Of a DNA stretch of 43,376 nt, positions 16,598-25,552 are shown piece by piece. The notes under the pieces were generated by a model that had not been told where the DNA came from, made no database searches, and saw only the letters and a program-made list of their open reading frames with translations. Origin of the DNA: Planctomycetaceae bacterium (GTDB taxonomy: Bacteria; Planctomycetota; Planctomycetia; Pirellulales; Pirellulaceae); assembly GCA_002726245.1 (NCBI GenBank), contig PBSM01000177.1:1-43376 (forward strand), given 5' to 3'. The translations under genes and the position numbers were made by a program. Numbering within the stretch: position 1 is the stretch's first letter; each line of letters begins with the position of its first letter.

Positions 16598-17002
16598 TTA
16601 CCGGTGACGGTAATAACCGTGGCCGCCACGATGGTAGTCGTAGTGGCCGCCACGATGGTAGTCGTAGTGGCCGCCACGATGGTAGTCGTAGTGTCCGCTC
16701 CGATGTAGATCGTAGTGACCAGGGGCGTAGTCGATATGGTTTCCGTGGCGGTAATAGTGGCCAGGATGAAAGTCGTAGTGGGTTGTGTTGTGGTAGTCGT
16801 AGTGGCCCCCGTATCGACGTCCACCATAGTGCCTGCCGACATGGGAGCTATAACCACGGTAATAGCCATGACCTACATCAATATGAACGCCGCCTCTGGC
16901 AAAGTGGAGACGAAATGGGCTGGCTGCTTCAGTGCGAGCGCTTCCCATACCGGCCAGTCCGAAGCCTATCACGACGGCGAATGCGAGTGCGATTTTCTTC
17001 AT
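16598..17002 (-). CDS. Exported histidine/tyrosine/glycine-repeat protein
   Basis: A 134-residue protein starting MKKIALAFAVVIGFGLAGMG, a clear Sec signal peptide, with a good purine-rich site (aaggaag) upstream, which decides the start over the longer frame. The mature part is almost entirely His, Tyr, Gly, Arg and Asp, organised as GGHYDYHR-like repeats; the last three units are identical at DNA level. Such a composition could bind transition metals or stack as a cell-surface or periplasmic matrix protein; neither is shown. No domain is recognised. The nearest gene is the SecD-like piece on the same strand. Confidence 0.75.
   Translation of the reverse strand: MKKIALAFAVVIGFGLAGMGSARTEAASPFRLHFARGGVHIDVGHGYYRGYSSHVGRHYGGRRYGGHYDYHNTTHYDFHPGHYYRHGNHIDYAPGHYDLHRSGHYDYHRGGHYDYHRGGHYDYHRGGHGYYRHR
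16619..16690. repeat. Three perfect 24-bp tandem repeats
   Basis: The unit beginning gtggccgccacgatggtagt is repeated exactly at 16619-16642, 16643-16666 and 16667-16690, in frame within the His/Tyr protein, each unit encoding eight residues (HYDYHRGG). Identity at the DNA level suggests recent expansion, with further diverged units upstream. Confidence 0.9.
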
Positions 17003-17266
17003 TGCCTTGCTTCCTTGTTTTTCGATTAACAGCGGGAGGGTTTGCAATCCGTTTTGGGCCCAACGGTTCGACACTCTGTCCAAGTCGCAAAAAGCGTGCC
17101 ATGACTGCAACAGTGTCCATTCTGTCTGAACTTTCTAGGGCTCTCCGGGAGCTGTTGGGAGAACCGCCTTGCGCACCGTCGCGGCGCCGAGGCACAGTGT
17201 CGTCCGATTGACTCCAGTCAGGAGGAGCTATTCTCAGATCGTTTTGTGGTAAGAAACGGATCGCTT

Positions 17267-17503
17267 TCACTGAACATTAGCCTTATGCAAGAACACTTTG
17301 TCGTCGGTACCGACTAGCCCTGCTTCGATCAATTCATCTGCTGGTTCGTCCTCGGCGAGTCGGATCTCTGTCCCTGTTGCTGATTTGTCACAGGGCTCAA
17401 CAGCGAAACTCTCAGCCGGGCAGATGAAGCAAATCACAACAGCTAACCCAATGGCACGTCGCGGTTGGCTCGCCGACGATTTGGATCCGACGTGTCGCAA
17501 CAT
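17267..17503 (-). CDS. Small exported protein resembling a SecD-type N-terminal piece, probably truncated
   Basis: A 78-residue protein (or 84 if started at 17521). It has basic residues followed by the hydrophobic AIGLAVVICFICPAESFA, a signal-peptide-like segment. The mature part, EIRLAEDEPADELIEAG and VGTDDKVFLHKANV, resembles the start of the planctomycete domain related to the SecD P1 head (pattern RLAE-P-GL-EA-V, KVYLHKE). The similarity breaks off at LHKANVQ, shortly before the stop, so the gene looks cut short. The assignment rests on a short pattern from memory. It could also be a real short lipoprotein-like gene. Confidence 0.35.
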   Translation of the reverse strand: MLRHVGSKSSASQPRRAIGLAVVICFICPAESFAVEPCDKSATGTEIRLAEDEPADELIEAGLVGTDDKVFLHKANVQ

Positions 17504-17752
17504 ACCACCCTCTTGAGGCACCCGCCTGGTGGTCGGCCGTGGCCCTCTTGTCCCGAGAACTCCCCGGCTTTTTGACCATCGCCAAAGCGCCTCATTTGGC
17601 CGTCGGCTGACACACCCTGATGACGGAGAGCCCAGCGGAGTTCCGAGGTAAAAAGTTTGGTGTATACCAGCATCACGCTGGGTAGTGCAGAATGGTGTAG
17701 AGAGTGATGGCGCCAGAACACAACCTCTCAGATTTCCACCAGGATCGGCTTC

Positions 17753-19131
17753 ATGTTTCCACGAACGCTTTCGTCTTTATGTCGCACAGCGGTTTTGCTC
17801 ATCGCGCTGCCGACAGCACTGTTCGCTCAGAAGCCACCGTACGACGTCTTTCCGGATGCGGACCCGCCTCATTACCGCGTGCGTTACGAGGCTTCGGCGC
17901 AGCCCGGTGAGTTGATCTTTCCGGTCAACTACACCATTTGGATTCCAAAGAACGTGAGAACGCTGCGCGGCGTGGTCGTGCACCAGCACGGTTGCGGCGA
18001 GGGATCGTGCAGGTCCGGCCTGACGGGAGCTTACGATCTGCACTGGCAGGCGCTCGCGAAGAAGCACGACTGTGCGCTGCTGGCTCCGTCGTACGAGCAA
18101 CCGGAAGGGGCGACTGCCAGATGTGGTGCGATCCGCGAAACGGTTCCGCCGCCGCGTTTCAAAAGTGCCTGGTTGATCTCGGTGAGAAGTCCGGCCACGC
18201 CGAGCTGGCCACAGTGCCGTGGGCGTTGTGGGGACACAGTGGCGGCGGGCATTGGGCGGGCGGAATGGTGCTACTGCATCCGGAACGTGTCGCCGCTACT
18301 TGGCTCCGCTCGGGCGTCCCGCTGTTGACACCGAACCCGAACCGTCCCACGATCAAGGTTCACACGTTGCCCGACGCCGCGCTCAAGGTGCCGGTGATGT
18401 GTAACCCGGGCACGCAAGAAGGCGTGACGGTCAAAGACGGCCGGTTCGCTCAGGTGTGGCCTGCGAATGAAGTCTTCTTCAACGAGGTCCGTGGCAAAGG
18501 CGGCCTCATCGGCGTGGCCGTCGATCCGTTGTCCGCGCACGAGTGTGGCAACCAACGCTACTTCGCCATCCCGTGGCTCCATGCCTGCCTGAGTATTCGT
18601 CTTCCCAAAGTTAGCGGCATTCCGCTCAAGCCCATGCCGACCAACGGTGCGTGGCTGGCCGCTCCAACCGGCTTCGAGTCCATCCCCGCCGCGAAATTTG
18701 ACGGTGATCCACTGAAGGCTGCGTGGCTGCCGAACGAGGCCGTCGCGCGAGGCTGGATGCAGTACGTCAAAGACAGCGCCTTGATCGATACCACACCGCC
18801 ACCCGCGCCGACGACCGTGCGCGTAAAAGGCAACGAACTGAGCTGGGAGGCCGAAGCCGATCTCGAAAGCGGACTGGCCCGTTTCATCATCGAACGAGAC
18901 GGCGAGTTTCTGGCCAACGTACCGGAGCAGGGCAAAAACCGCTTCGGCCGCCCCATCTTCCAGAACCTGCAATACAGCGACACGCCCACCCAACCGCTCG
19001 TGCCCATGCACTTCACTGACACAAAGACCGAGCCTGGCGGGAAGCACACCTACCGCGTGATCGCCGTGAACACAGTCGGCCTGAAGTCAAAGCCAACCGC
19101 GGACTCCTTTGCTGCCGGTGGTAATCGCTGA
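17753..19131 (+). pseudogene. Exported alpha/beta hydrolase split by one frameshift
   Basis: Two overlapping frames make one ~460-residue esterase-like protein. Frame one begins at ATG 17753 with a signal peptide ([17 protein letters not shown]), then [13 protein letters not shown] and [11 protein letters not shown]. Frame two continues [12 protein letters not shown], then [20 protein letters not shown] with the GxSxG nucleophile elbow, and ends in a fibronectin-like strand-rich tail ([20 protein letters not shown]). The switch falls at 18107-18111, where five bases (ggggc) stand in place of six, so one base is missing beside a G run. Domain order resembles PHB-depolymerase/LpqC-like esterases. 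It could be a recent pseudogene or a sequence error. Confidence 0.75.
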
Positions 19132-19667
19132 TGCTTTCACGGCGAGAGGCGAGACGCCTGGCCTTCGATCATACGATACAGGCGAGACAAGGTCATGTAA
19201 CTTTGCAACATCGATTGTGCGGCGGGAAATCTGTTCGGCTAATCAACCCGATCCCAACAAACGTATGGCAAAACTGATACGAGTCGCAAAAAGACCCACA
19301 TCGAGACAAATCTGACAGCGTCCGAAATCGGTCCGAGAAACAGTAGTGCGTAGAGTTTGGAACGGTCGAGCAGCCGTCCACTGCGTGTAGGTCGCTTGGG
19401 CGCTCGATCTATCGAACGATTGTCTTCTCTTGATCACAGGCGCGGACAGGCAGTGGCAGGCCCCCGCCAGTGAGCTGAGCGCGGATGACGTCACCGCTCG
19501 CACTGCTTTCCACTAGCGTGGGCGATGTGAAGCGCGTAGTCGCCATCGCTTCCGTCGTTGCGACCAGCCACGCCGCGGAGTCGCTGACGTTGAAGCTCAC
19601 GCTCTTTACTCCAAGGCGTGTGATCCAGCGCGGCCGCGGCGGACGCCCAAGAAATAATCGTTGTTCA
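19132..19667. other. Gene-free stretch with one possible coding scrap
   Basis: About 535 bp between the hydrolase and the DapA-like gene. A minus-strand open frame at 19409-19600 (starting GTG) reads FNVSDSAAWLVATTEAMATT, then TLVESSASGDVIRAQLTGGG. It has the texture of a real protein, but I cannot place it. No other content is seen. Confidence 0.3.
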
Positions 19668-20612
19668 TCAAGTTGTCTTCACGCCGGGGACGCCTGCGTC
19701 GAGGAGCATCTGTCGAATGGCCTCGACCAACTTCGCCGGCAGCGGCCTTCCGGGGGGCCGTGGGGGGCCACCACGCTCGCCAACGAGTTCGAGAATCGCT
19801 TTGTCGAAATGGCCTTCACTCCCGCTATACTCGTAGGCTTGGAAGAAAAGACGATAGTAGGGATTTCGAAATCGCAGCAGCATGCCGAGTGCCTCCGCAT
19901 AGCAGCCCTCCTCCAGAGTTGCCCATAGCCGCAGGCCATATTCGGGCCATGCCTGCGGTGGATGACTGACGAAACCGACCGCGCCCATCATGTGGGAAAG
20001 GATCTCGCAGAGTTGGTTGTCGATGATGGCGATCTTGTCGGAAAAGCTCTTGAGCACTCCTTCGTATACGAAGGCGTCCGGCGAACTCCATTTCAAAGCG
20101 CCGACGTTGGCGATGTCGAGCAGTTTCGCGATCCGATCGTAGCCCAGGTCCGCATGCGCGCCTGTCCACCAGGTGTTATAGACGACCATGGGAATCGCCG
20201 CCTCGTCGGAGATCGCTTGGAACAAGGCGAAGATGTCTTCACTGCTCGGCGGATAGTAGTAGGGCGGCCCGACCTGGATTCCGTCCGCGCCGATGCTCTC
20301 GGCAAAACGGGCCAGTTCCAGAACTCGCATGGTGCTGGTGTCCTGGGCCCCGACAATGACCGCGATGCGTCCGGCAGCCTCCTCAACAACAACTTCCGCA
20401 ACTCGCTTGCGTTCTTCGGTCCGCAGCGTGGCAAACTCGCCAGCGGCACCGCCGACCAACAGCACCCCGTTGCCGGTGCGGTAGCCGGCGTCCATGAGGC
20501 GGCGCACCAGGCACCGCAGCGTCTCTAGATCCAGACTGAAGTCGTCGTGAAACGGCGTTGGTAGCGCGATAAAGTTCCCGGCCATCTTCGTGCGAAATTG
20601 CTGTCGATCCAT
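19668..20612 (-). CDS. Dihydrodipicolinate synthase/N-acetylneuraminate lyase family protein
   Basis: A 314-residue class I aldolase of the DapA/NanA family, cytosolic. It has the family start FIALPTPFHDDFSLDLETL, GVLLVGGAAGEFATLRTEER (the GxxGE substrate loop, modified), VIVGAQDTSTMRVLELARFA, PMVVYNTWW with catalytic Tyr145, and GALKWSSPD with Schiff-base Lys174. The usual YNxP proline is replaced by Trp, and the GE-dipeptide loop reads GGAAGEF, so it is probably not a true DapA. More likely it cleaves or makes a keto-sugar acid or a related 2-oxoacid. It is monocistronic, diverging from the amidohydrolase gene across ~270 bp. Confidence 0.88.
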   Translation of the reverse strand: MDRQQFRTKMAGNFIALPTPFHDDFSLDLETLRCLVRRLMDAGYRTGNGVLLVGGAAGEFATLRTEERKRVAEVVVEEAAGRIAVIVGAQDTSTMRVLELARFAESIGADGIQVGPPYYYPPSSEDIFALFQAISDEAAIPMVVYNTWWTGAHADLGYDRIAKLLDIANVGALKWSSPDAFVYEGVLKSFSDKIAIIDNQLCEILSHMMGAVGFVSHPPQAWPEYGLRLWATLEEGCYAEALGMLLRFRNPYYRLFFQAYEYSGSEGHFDKAILELVGERGGPPRPPGRPLPAKLVEAIRQMLLDAGVPGVKTT

Positions 20613-20780
20613 ACAATTAATCCTGCGGTTCTTTTGTTGGGTGGGACATCATTTACACGCTTGACGCCGCGCCACTCCGCTAGCCCGATTATCCATCGGT
20701 TCGGCATCAATGCCAAGGTTCTCGGAGACGTCAAGAGAAAGCCGTGGTGCAGAGGAACTTGCTTGACGTAGCCGGTGTAG

Positions 20781-20835
20781 CCGAAGTGGCAACACTTCGG
20801 GCAGCACTATAGACCCCGAACTCTTGCGAGTCCGG
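20781..20835. repeat. Two adjacent short hairpins (GNRA-type loop in the first)
   Basis: ccgaagtg-gcaa-cacttcgg (20781-20800) is a perfect 8-bp stem with a gcaa tetraloop. ccgaactc-ttgc-gagtccgg (20816-20835) is an 8-bp stem with one mismatch. They lie 50-100 bp upstream of the amidohydrolase start, in the divergent gap. Similar gcc-gaagt motifs occur near 11825. This may be a dispersed planctomycete REP-like unit. Confidence 0.4.
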
Positions 20836-20884
20836 CTACAATTTGCTCAACCCGAGAATCAAGCTGTGACAAAGGAGATATAGG

Positions 20885-21790
20885 ATGAAACGACGCGAAT
20901 GGCTTAAAACGACGCTTGGCGCATTGGGCGGCGCGGCTCTTGCTTCGGATCTTGCGGCGGCGTCCGGTGGCGTGCCGATTGTCAACGGGGCCGAACATGC
21001 GTGGGTCATCAACAACCGACGCTTCCCGATCAACGCCGAACTCTCGAACTGTCCCAACAGCAAGCCCGTCCGCAACTATTCGATGGAGCACCTGCTGGCG
21101 GAGATGAAGGTGCACGGGATCGACAAGGTTGTCATCAGCCATGTTTGCTACTACGGCACAGACCATTCGTATACGAGTCACTGTATCAAATCGCACCCCG
21201 ATCGGTTCGCTGGTGTAGGACTGCTGGTCGGGCACCGCCTCTTCCGCGCGGATGACCCGGAAAACCCGGCTCGCCTGGAACGGCTCATGAAACGCGATGG
21301 ACTGGCAGGTTTGCGATTAAGTCCCATCTACGACAAGGACCGAGTTTGGATGAACGATCCCGTGTCCTATCCGTTGTGGAAGAAGGCCGAGCAGTTGGGC
21401 GCCGTGTTCAACATTTTTCTCGCGCCACATCAGCTTCGCGAAGTCACTGACATGGCCGAGCGCTTTCCCGGCGTGAAGGTAGTCATTGACCACTTTGCCA
21501 TGATCGATATTACTCGCCCCGACAGTGAAGGCATCGACCAGATCCTCGCGCTCGAGCGACTACCAAACGTCTACATCCGTACGTCGCTGCACAACTCGTC
21601 GAAGGAGCAGATCCCTTATCGTGACATGTGGCCCTATCTCAGGCGAGTCTATGACCGGTTCGGACCCCAGCGCATGATCTACGCCAACTTCTACGAGCTG
21701 TTGATCATGAAAGAGCTAATCCCGTTCTTCACGGCTGAGGACAAGGAATGGATCTTGGGCAAGACCGCATTGCCGTTGTATTTCAAGTAG
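20885..21790 (+). CDS. Tat-exported amidohydrolase-2 family protein, altered metal site
   Basis: A 301-residue protein with Tat leader MKRREWLKTTLGALGGAALA, preceded by a purine-rich site (aaaggag). The rest follows the amidohydrolase_2 TIM barrel: VNGAEHAWV in place of the DxHxH/W strand, HPDRFAGVGLLVG, LAGLRLSPIYDK, VKVVIDHFAMID, and FGPQRMIYANFYELL near the end. The last element normally carries the G-S-D motif with the metal/catalytic Asp; here it reads ANF. The first HxH is also reduced to a single His. The protein may bind metal differently or be catalytically inactive. It is followed 57 bp later by the NHL-protein gene, likely in one operon. Confidence 0.8.
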   Translation: MKRREWLKTTLGALGGAALASDLAAASGGVPIVNGAEHAWVINNRRFPINAELSNCPNSKPVRNYSMEHLLAEMKVHGIDKVVISHVCYYGTDHSYTSHCIKSHPDRFAGVGLLVGHRLFRADDPENPARLERLMKRDGLAGLRLSPIYDKDRVWMNDPVSYPLWKKAEQLGAVFNIFLAPHQLREVTDMAERFPGVKVVIDHFAMIDITRPDSEGIDQILALERLPNVYIRTSLHNSSKEQIPYRDMWPYLRRVYDRFGPQRMIYANFYELLIMKELIPFFTAEDKEWILGKTALPLYFK

Positions 21791-21847
21791 AATGTTGACT
21801 CTCGCTTCCCAACCGGCCCGATCGCACCAAACAGGACGCAAGTAATC

Positions 21848-22942
21848 ATGACCCAATCACACACATCACGACGCGGATTCCTGAAGGCGACTGGCGGCAT
21901 GGCTCTGGCCGGTTCCGCCCCTGCGATTCTGGGAGCGGAGGACAAGAGCGGTTCGAAGCCACCGGTGATTGGTCCGGAAGGCCATCGCTACGAGGTGCAT
22001 CACGATTGCATGCAGATCCCCAAGCACATTCGCTGGCAGGATACGCACGGAGTCGCCATCGACGCCGCGGGGCTGATCTATGTGAAACACCGCACGATGA
22101 CAGCCGACCCGCAAGACGCCGTGGTCGTGTTCGATCGCCGCGGCAAGTTCGTCCGATCGTTCGGCAAGGAATTTCACGGAGGCGGACACGGGATCGATAT
22201 TCGACGCGACGGCGGCGAGGAGTTCCTCTATCTCTGCGACAACAAAGGTCATATCGCCAAGAGCACGTTGAAGGGCGAGATTGTCTGGAAGCAGGCGGCG
22301 CCGAAGATCGCCCCTTACAAAAACGCCAGACCGTTCGAGCTGAAAACGCGGGGCAAGTACGGCAAGGGACACCTGTTTAGCCCAACCAACATTGCCTTCG
22401 CGCCCGACGGCGGCTTTTGGGTCGGCGACGGATATGGCTCGCACTACATTATCAAGTACGACAAAGACGCAAAGGTCGTTGGCTATTTCGGAGGAGCTGG
22501 CGACGGGCCAGGCCAACTGCGCACCCCGCACGGGCTGTGGTGGGACGATCGGAAGGGACGCGAGCCGGCGTTGGTTGTTGCCGATCGGGCCAACGCGCGG
22601 CTGCAATACTTTTCCGCCGACGGCAAGCATCTCAGCTTCTTCGACGACATGCTGTTCCCCGCCGACATCGACCTCCGCGGCGACGTCATGCTCGTGCCCG
22701 ATTTGCATGCACGGATCACGTTGTTGGACGTCAACAACAAAGTGATCGCCCACCTGGGGCACGACCCGGCTTGGCTCAAGCAAGTGTTAGCCGACAACTT
22801 CGCCATGCGCCGGCATCCGCAGCGCTGGCCGGCCGGCAAGTTCGTCCACCCTCACGACGCCTGTTTCGACCACGACGGCAATATCTACGTGGCCGAATGG
22901 GTGGCGATCGGCCGGGTGAGCTTTCTGAAACATGTCGGGTGA
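21848..22942 (+). CDS. Tat-exported NHL/6-bladed beta-propeller protein
   Basis: A 364-residue protein with a Tat leader (TSRRGFLKATGGMALAGSAP). The body has repeated NHL-type strands: THGVAIDAAGLIYVKHRT, VVFDRRGKFVRSFGKEF, GHGIDIRRDGGEEFLYLCDN, PTNIAFAPDGGFWVGDGYG, HIIKY-like YIIKYDKDAKVVGYFGG, LRTPHGLWWDDRKGREP, and HPHDACFDHDGNIYVAEW. These account for about six blades, as in peptidylglycine-lyase-like or SMP-30-like propellers. The GxGDGPGQLRTPHGL element is very typical of planctomycete copies. It lies between the amidohydrolase and the PSCyt gene on the same strand. The ligand is unknown. Confidence 0.88.
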   Translation: MTQSHTSRRGFLKATGGMALAGSAPAILGAEDKSGSKPPVIGPEGHRYEVHHDCMQIPKHIRWQDTHGVAIDAAGLIYVKHRTMTADPQDAVVVFDRRGKFVRSFGKEFHGGGHGIDIRRDGGEEFLYLCDNKGHIAKSTLKGEIVWKQAAPKIAPYKNARPFELKTRGKYGKGHLFSPTNIAFAPDGGFWVGDGYGSHYIIKYDKDAKVVGYFGGAGDGPGQLRTPHGLWWDDRKGREPALVVADRANARLQYFSADGKHLSFFDDMLFPADIDLRGDVMLVPDLHARITLLDVNNKVIAHLGHDPAWLKQVLADNFAMRRHPQRWPAGKFVHPHDACFDHDGNIYVAEWVAIGRVSFLKHVG

Positions 22943-23091
22943 CGTGGCTTGACCCATCTGCCATCTGAAAACATTGCTGTGTAACGAGAAATAGGTCATC
23001 ATGGTGGCACTCGTCGTGCGATTTCCTACGACGATTCCCCATCGGACTTCCCGCCTTGTATAGCCTTGCGAGCCTGCCTAACACGTGAGAC

Positions 23092-25542
23092 ATGCTGATG
23101 TATGCTGCTCGATTAACGAGCATCGCCGCCCAAGTGATGACGGTCGTGTTTTCACTCTTGGCTCCACTGGCCGTTCTGGCGGAACAACCGCTCTTGGAGC
23201 GCGATGTGCTCCCGATTCTCACGAAGAACTGCATGGGCTGTCATGGCGGAATACGCCAACAGGGTGGGCTCGATCTTCGTACGCTGCCAGCAATGCTCGC
23301 AGGCGGTGACTCTGGGCCAGCGATCGAACCAAGCCACGCAGACAAGAGCGAGCTTTGGAAACGAATCGCCAGCGACGAAATGCCCGAGGGAGACGACCGA
23401 GAAAAGCTGACCGCCGAACACAAGGCGATCATCAAAGCCTGGATCGACGCCGGACTGCCGACCGCCAGCGAGCGACAGCAAAACGTCGATCCGCTGTTGC
23501 CCGCCGACAAGCAACACCAACCGCAGGAAGTGGCGGATGCGATTGATCAGCATATCGACCGTTTCCTGGCGGCAGCCGAGTTGAAGCCGGTGCCGCACAG
23601 CGACGATGTCGAATTCTTGCGTCGCATCTATCTTGATTTGACCGGACGAGTTCCGACGGCGGGGCAAGCCGCGGAGTTTCTCCACAACAACGACACGGAC
23701 AAACGCGCGAAGTTGATCGATTCGCTGCTGGCCACGCCGGCGTTCGGCAACCAGTTCGGGCGCACTTGGTGCGATTGGGTCTGCCCACCGGAATTGCCGT
23801 CCACTGGGAACGCGGGCGACCAACCACATCAACAGGCCAGGGACTTTGGCAAATGGCTGGGGGCGAAGTTCGCTGCAGACGAACCGTGGGACAAGATCAC
23901 CCGCGACATTCTCACCGTGCAAGGCGAAATCAAAGACAACCCGCAAGTGATTTTCTTTGCGCTCGTCGGCCAAGACGCCAAGACGACGGCGGATGGCTCG
24001 GCGCGAGCCGCCGCTTCGCTGTTCATGGGCGTGCAATTGCAATGTGCACGTTGTCACGATGATCCTTACCGCGATTGGTCGCAACAGGAGCATTGGGCGC
24101 TCTCCGCCTTCTTCGGCCGTTCGGAAGGTGACTTCAAGAAGATCGAAGTCGGCAAAGGACCGAGTGCGAAACCCGGCGAGATTGCTATCCCGGGTTCGGC
24201 GTTCAAAAACGTCGGTGTCACGGTGCCGGCCGCTTTCCTGCGCGGCGAGAAGTTTGAAACGAAGGACAGCGACGACCTGCGCGGGCCGTTCGTCGATTGG
24301 CTGACCGCCAAAGACAATCCTTACTTCGCTCGCTCGTTTGCAAATCGGTTGTGGTTCTATCTGTTCTCGCGTGGCATCGTGAACCCGATCGACGACTTGC
24401 GCGAATTAAATCCGCCGTCGCATCCGGGGCTGATCAAGTTGTTGGCGGGCGAGTTCGCCGCTTCCGGATATGACGTCAAACATCTGTTCCGTTGCGTGTG
24501 CAACTCGCGGGCGTACCAGCGAACGAGTTGGATCGAGCCAGGGACGGACGAGCAACTGCGAGGCGCTGTGACGACGGCGTTCGGCCGCATGCCGCTGCGA
24601 GTGATGACGGCCGACATGCTGTACGATTCGTTGAGGCTCGCGTACGGCGACCCGAATCTCGACTTGCGGACCACTGTGAAGCATGCCACTGTCGGGATGT
24701 CCGCGGCGGTGGCTGATCCGTACCTGGAGTTCCAGCGCCGGTTCGGCACGAACGAAGAAGACGCGACCGACTTCACGCACGGCGTCGCCCAAATGCTGAC
24801 GATGATCAATCATCCGCGTTTGCTGGCCGGCAGCAATGCGCTCGACGCCGGGTACTTCCCCGACTTCCTTCGCTTCCCGCCGGTCGATCCCCGCCGCAAC
24901 GAGGATCTCTTCCCGGCGGTCAAGGCCCGCTTTGTGCGGTTCACTGTCGAGCAAGCCGATGGCCAGCCCTGCCTGGACGAACTGGAGGTCTACGCGCCAG
25001 GAAGCGACACAAACCTGGCTCTCGCATCGTCCGGGGCGGAGGCGAGCGCTTCATCATTGCTTCCCAATTACGACATCTATCAGATCCCGCATCTAAACGA
25101 CGGTAAACACGGCAACGCGCACAGTTGGATCAGCAACGAAGTTGGCGGTGGCTGGGCGCAGATCAAACTTGCAGCCAGTGCGGAAGTGAATCGGGTCGTC
25201 TGGGGCCGCGACCGCGAAGGCAAGTACAAAGACCGGCTGGCACAGCAGTACCGCATCGAGGTCTCGCTCGACGGCAAAGTCTGGACGCGGGGCAGCGATT
25301 CCTCACGGCGAAGCGTGGGTCAACCGGACAACAAACCGGACCCTTCGAAAATCGTGCTGACTCCGGCGAAGCACGCGCTGGCAATCGAGTGGTTGTATCT
25401 GAACACCTTGTCGCGTCGCCCCACCGAACTAGAGACGGCGGAGGCGATGAACTATGTCGAGCAGATGTCGGACAGTCGAGCGGCACTCAATGGAGTGCTG
25501 TGGATGTTGATCAATCGGAGTGAATACGTTTTGGTACGGTGA
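23092..25542 (+). CDS. PSCyt1-DUF1549-DUF1553 c-type cytochrome protein with internal F5/8C domain
   Basis: An 816-residue exported protein, signal peptide at about 8-30. Order: PSCyt1 heme domain with CMGCH (47-51) and axial-Met candidate DEMPEGDD; DUF1549 (DVEFLRRIYLDLTGRVPT); a second CxxCH, CARCHDDP (318-325), the PSCyt2 site; DUF1553 (NPYFARSFANRLWFYLFSRG). A discoidin-like F5/8C segment follows at about 616-740 (LDELEVYAPGSDTNLALAS, WAQIKLAASAEVNRVVWGRD), and then the DUF1553 tail returns (LYLNTLSRRPTELETAEAMN). The F5/8C fold binds sugars in other proteins, which suggests polysaccharide anchoring. It is followed 49 bp later by a DUF1501 gene, the usual partner. Confidence 0.93.
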   Translation: MLMYAARLTSIAAQVMTVVFSLLAPLAVLAEQPLLERDVLPILTKNCMGCHGGIRQQGGLDLRTLPAMLAGGDSGPAIEPSHADKSELWKRIASDEMPEGDDREKLTAEHKAIIKAWIDAGLPTASERQQNVDPLLPADKQHQPQEVADAIDQHIDRFLAAAELKPVPHSDDVEFLRRIYLDLTGRVPTAGQAAEFLHNNDTDKRAKLIDSLLATPAFGNQFGRTWCDWVCPPELPSTGNAGDQPHQQARDFGKWLGAKFAADEPWDKITRDILTVQGEIKDNPQVIFFALVGQDAKTTADGSARAAASLFMGVQLQCARCHDDPYRDWSQQEHWALSAFFGRSEGDFKKIEVGKGPSAKPGEIAIPGSAFKNVGVTVPAAFLRGEKFETKDSDDLRGPFVDWLTAKDNPYFARSFANRLWFYLFSRGIVNPIDDLRELNPPSHPGLIKLLAGEFAASGYDVKHLFRCVCNSRAYQRTSWIEPGTDEQLRGAVTTAFGRMPLRVMTADMLYDSLRLAYGDPNLDLRTTVKHATVGMSAAVADPYLEFQRRFGTNEEDATDFTHGVAQMLTMINHPRLLAGSNALDAGYFPDFLRFPPVDPRRNEDLFPAVKARFVRFTVEQADGQPCLDELEVYAPGSDTNLALASSGAEASASSLLPNYDIYQIPHLNDGKHGNAHSWISNEVGGGWAQIKLAASAEVNRVVWGRDREGKYKDRLAQQYRIEVSLDGKVWTRGSDSSRRSVGQPDNKPDPSKIVLTPAKHALAIEWLYLNTLSRRPTELETAEAMNYVEQMSDSRAALNGVLWMLINRSEYVLVR

Positions 25543-25552
25543 ACTGCGGCAG

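Noticed and set aside
16619-16690. Three direct repeats as a possible CRISPR array
   Set aside because: The 24-bp units abut without spacers and are in frame in a coding gene, so this is a protein repeat.
21866-22783. 305-codon minus-strand open frame opposite the NHL protein
   Set aside because: Shadow of a Tat-leader propeller protein; no recognisable content.
23152-24093. 313-codon minus-strand open frame opposite the PSCyt gene
   Set aside because: Antisense to a gene with two CxxCH motifs and known domains; no family signal of its own.
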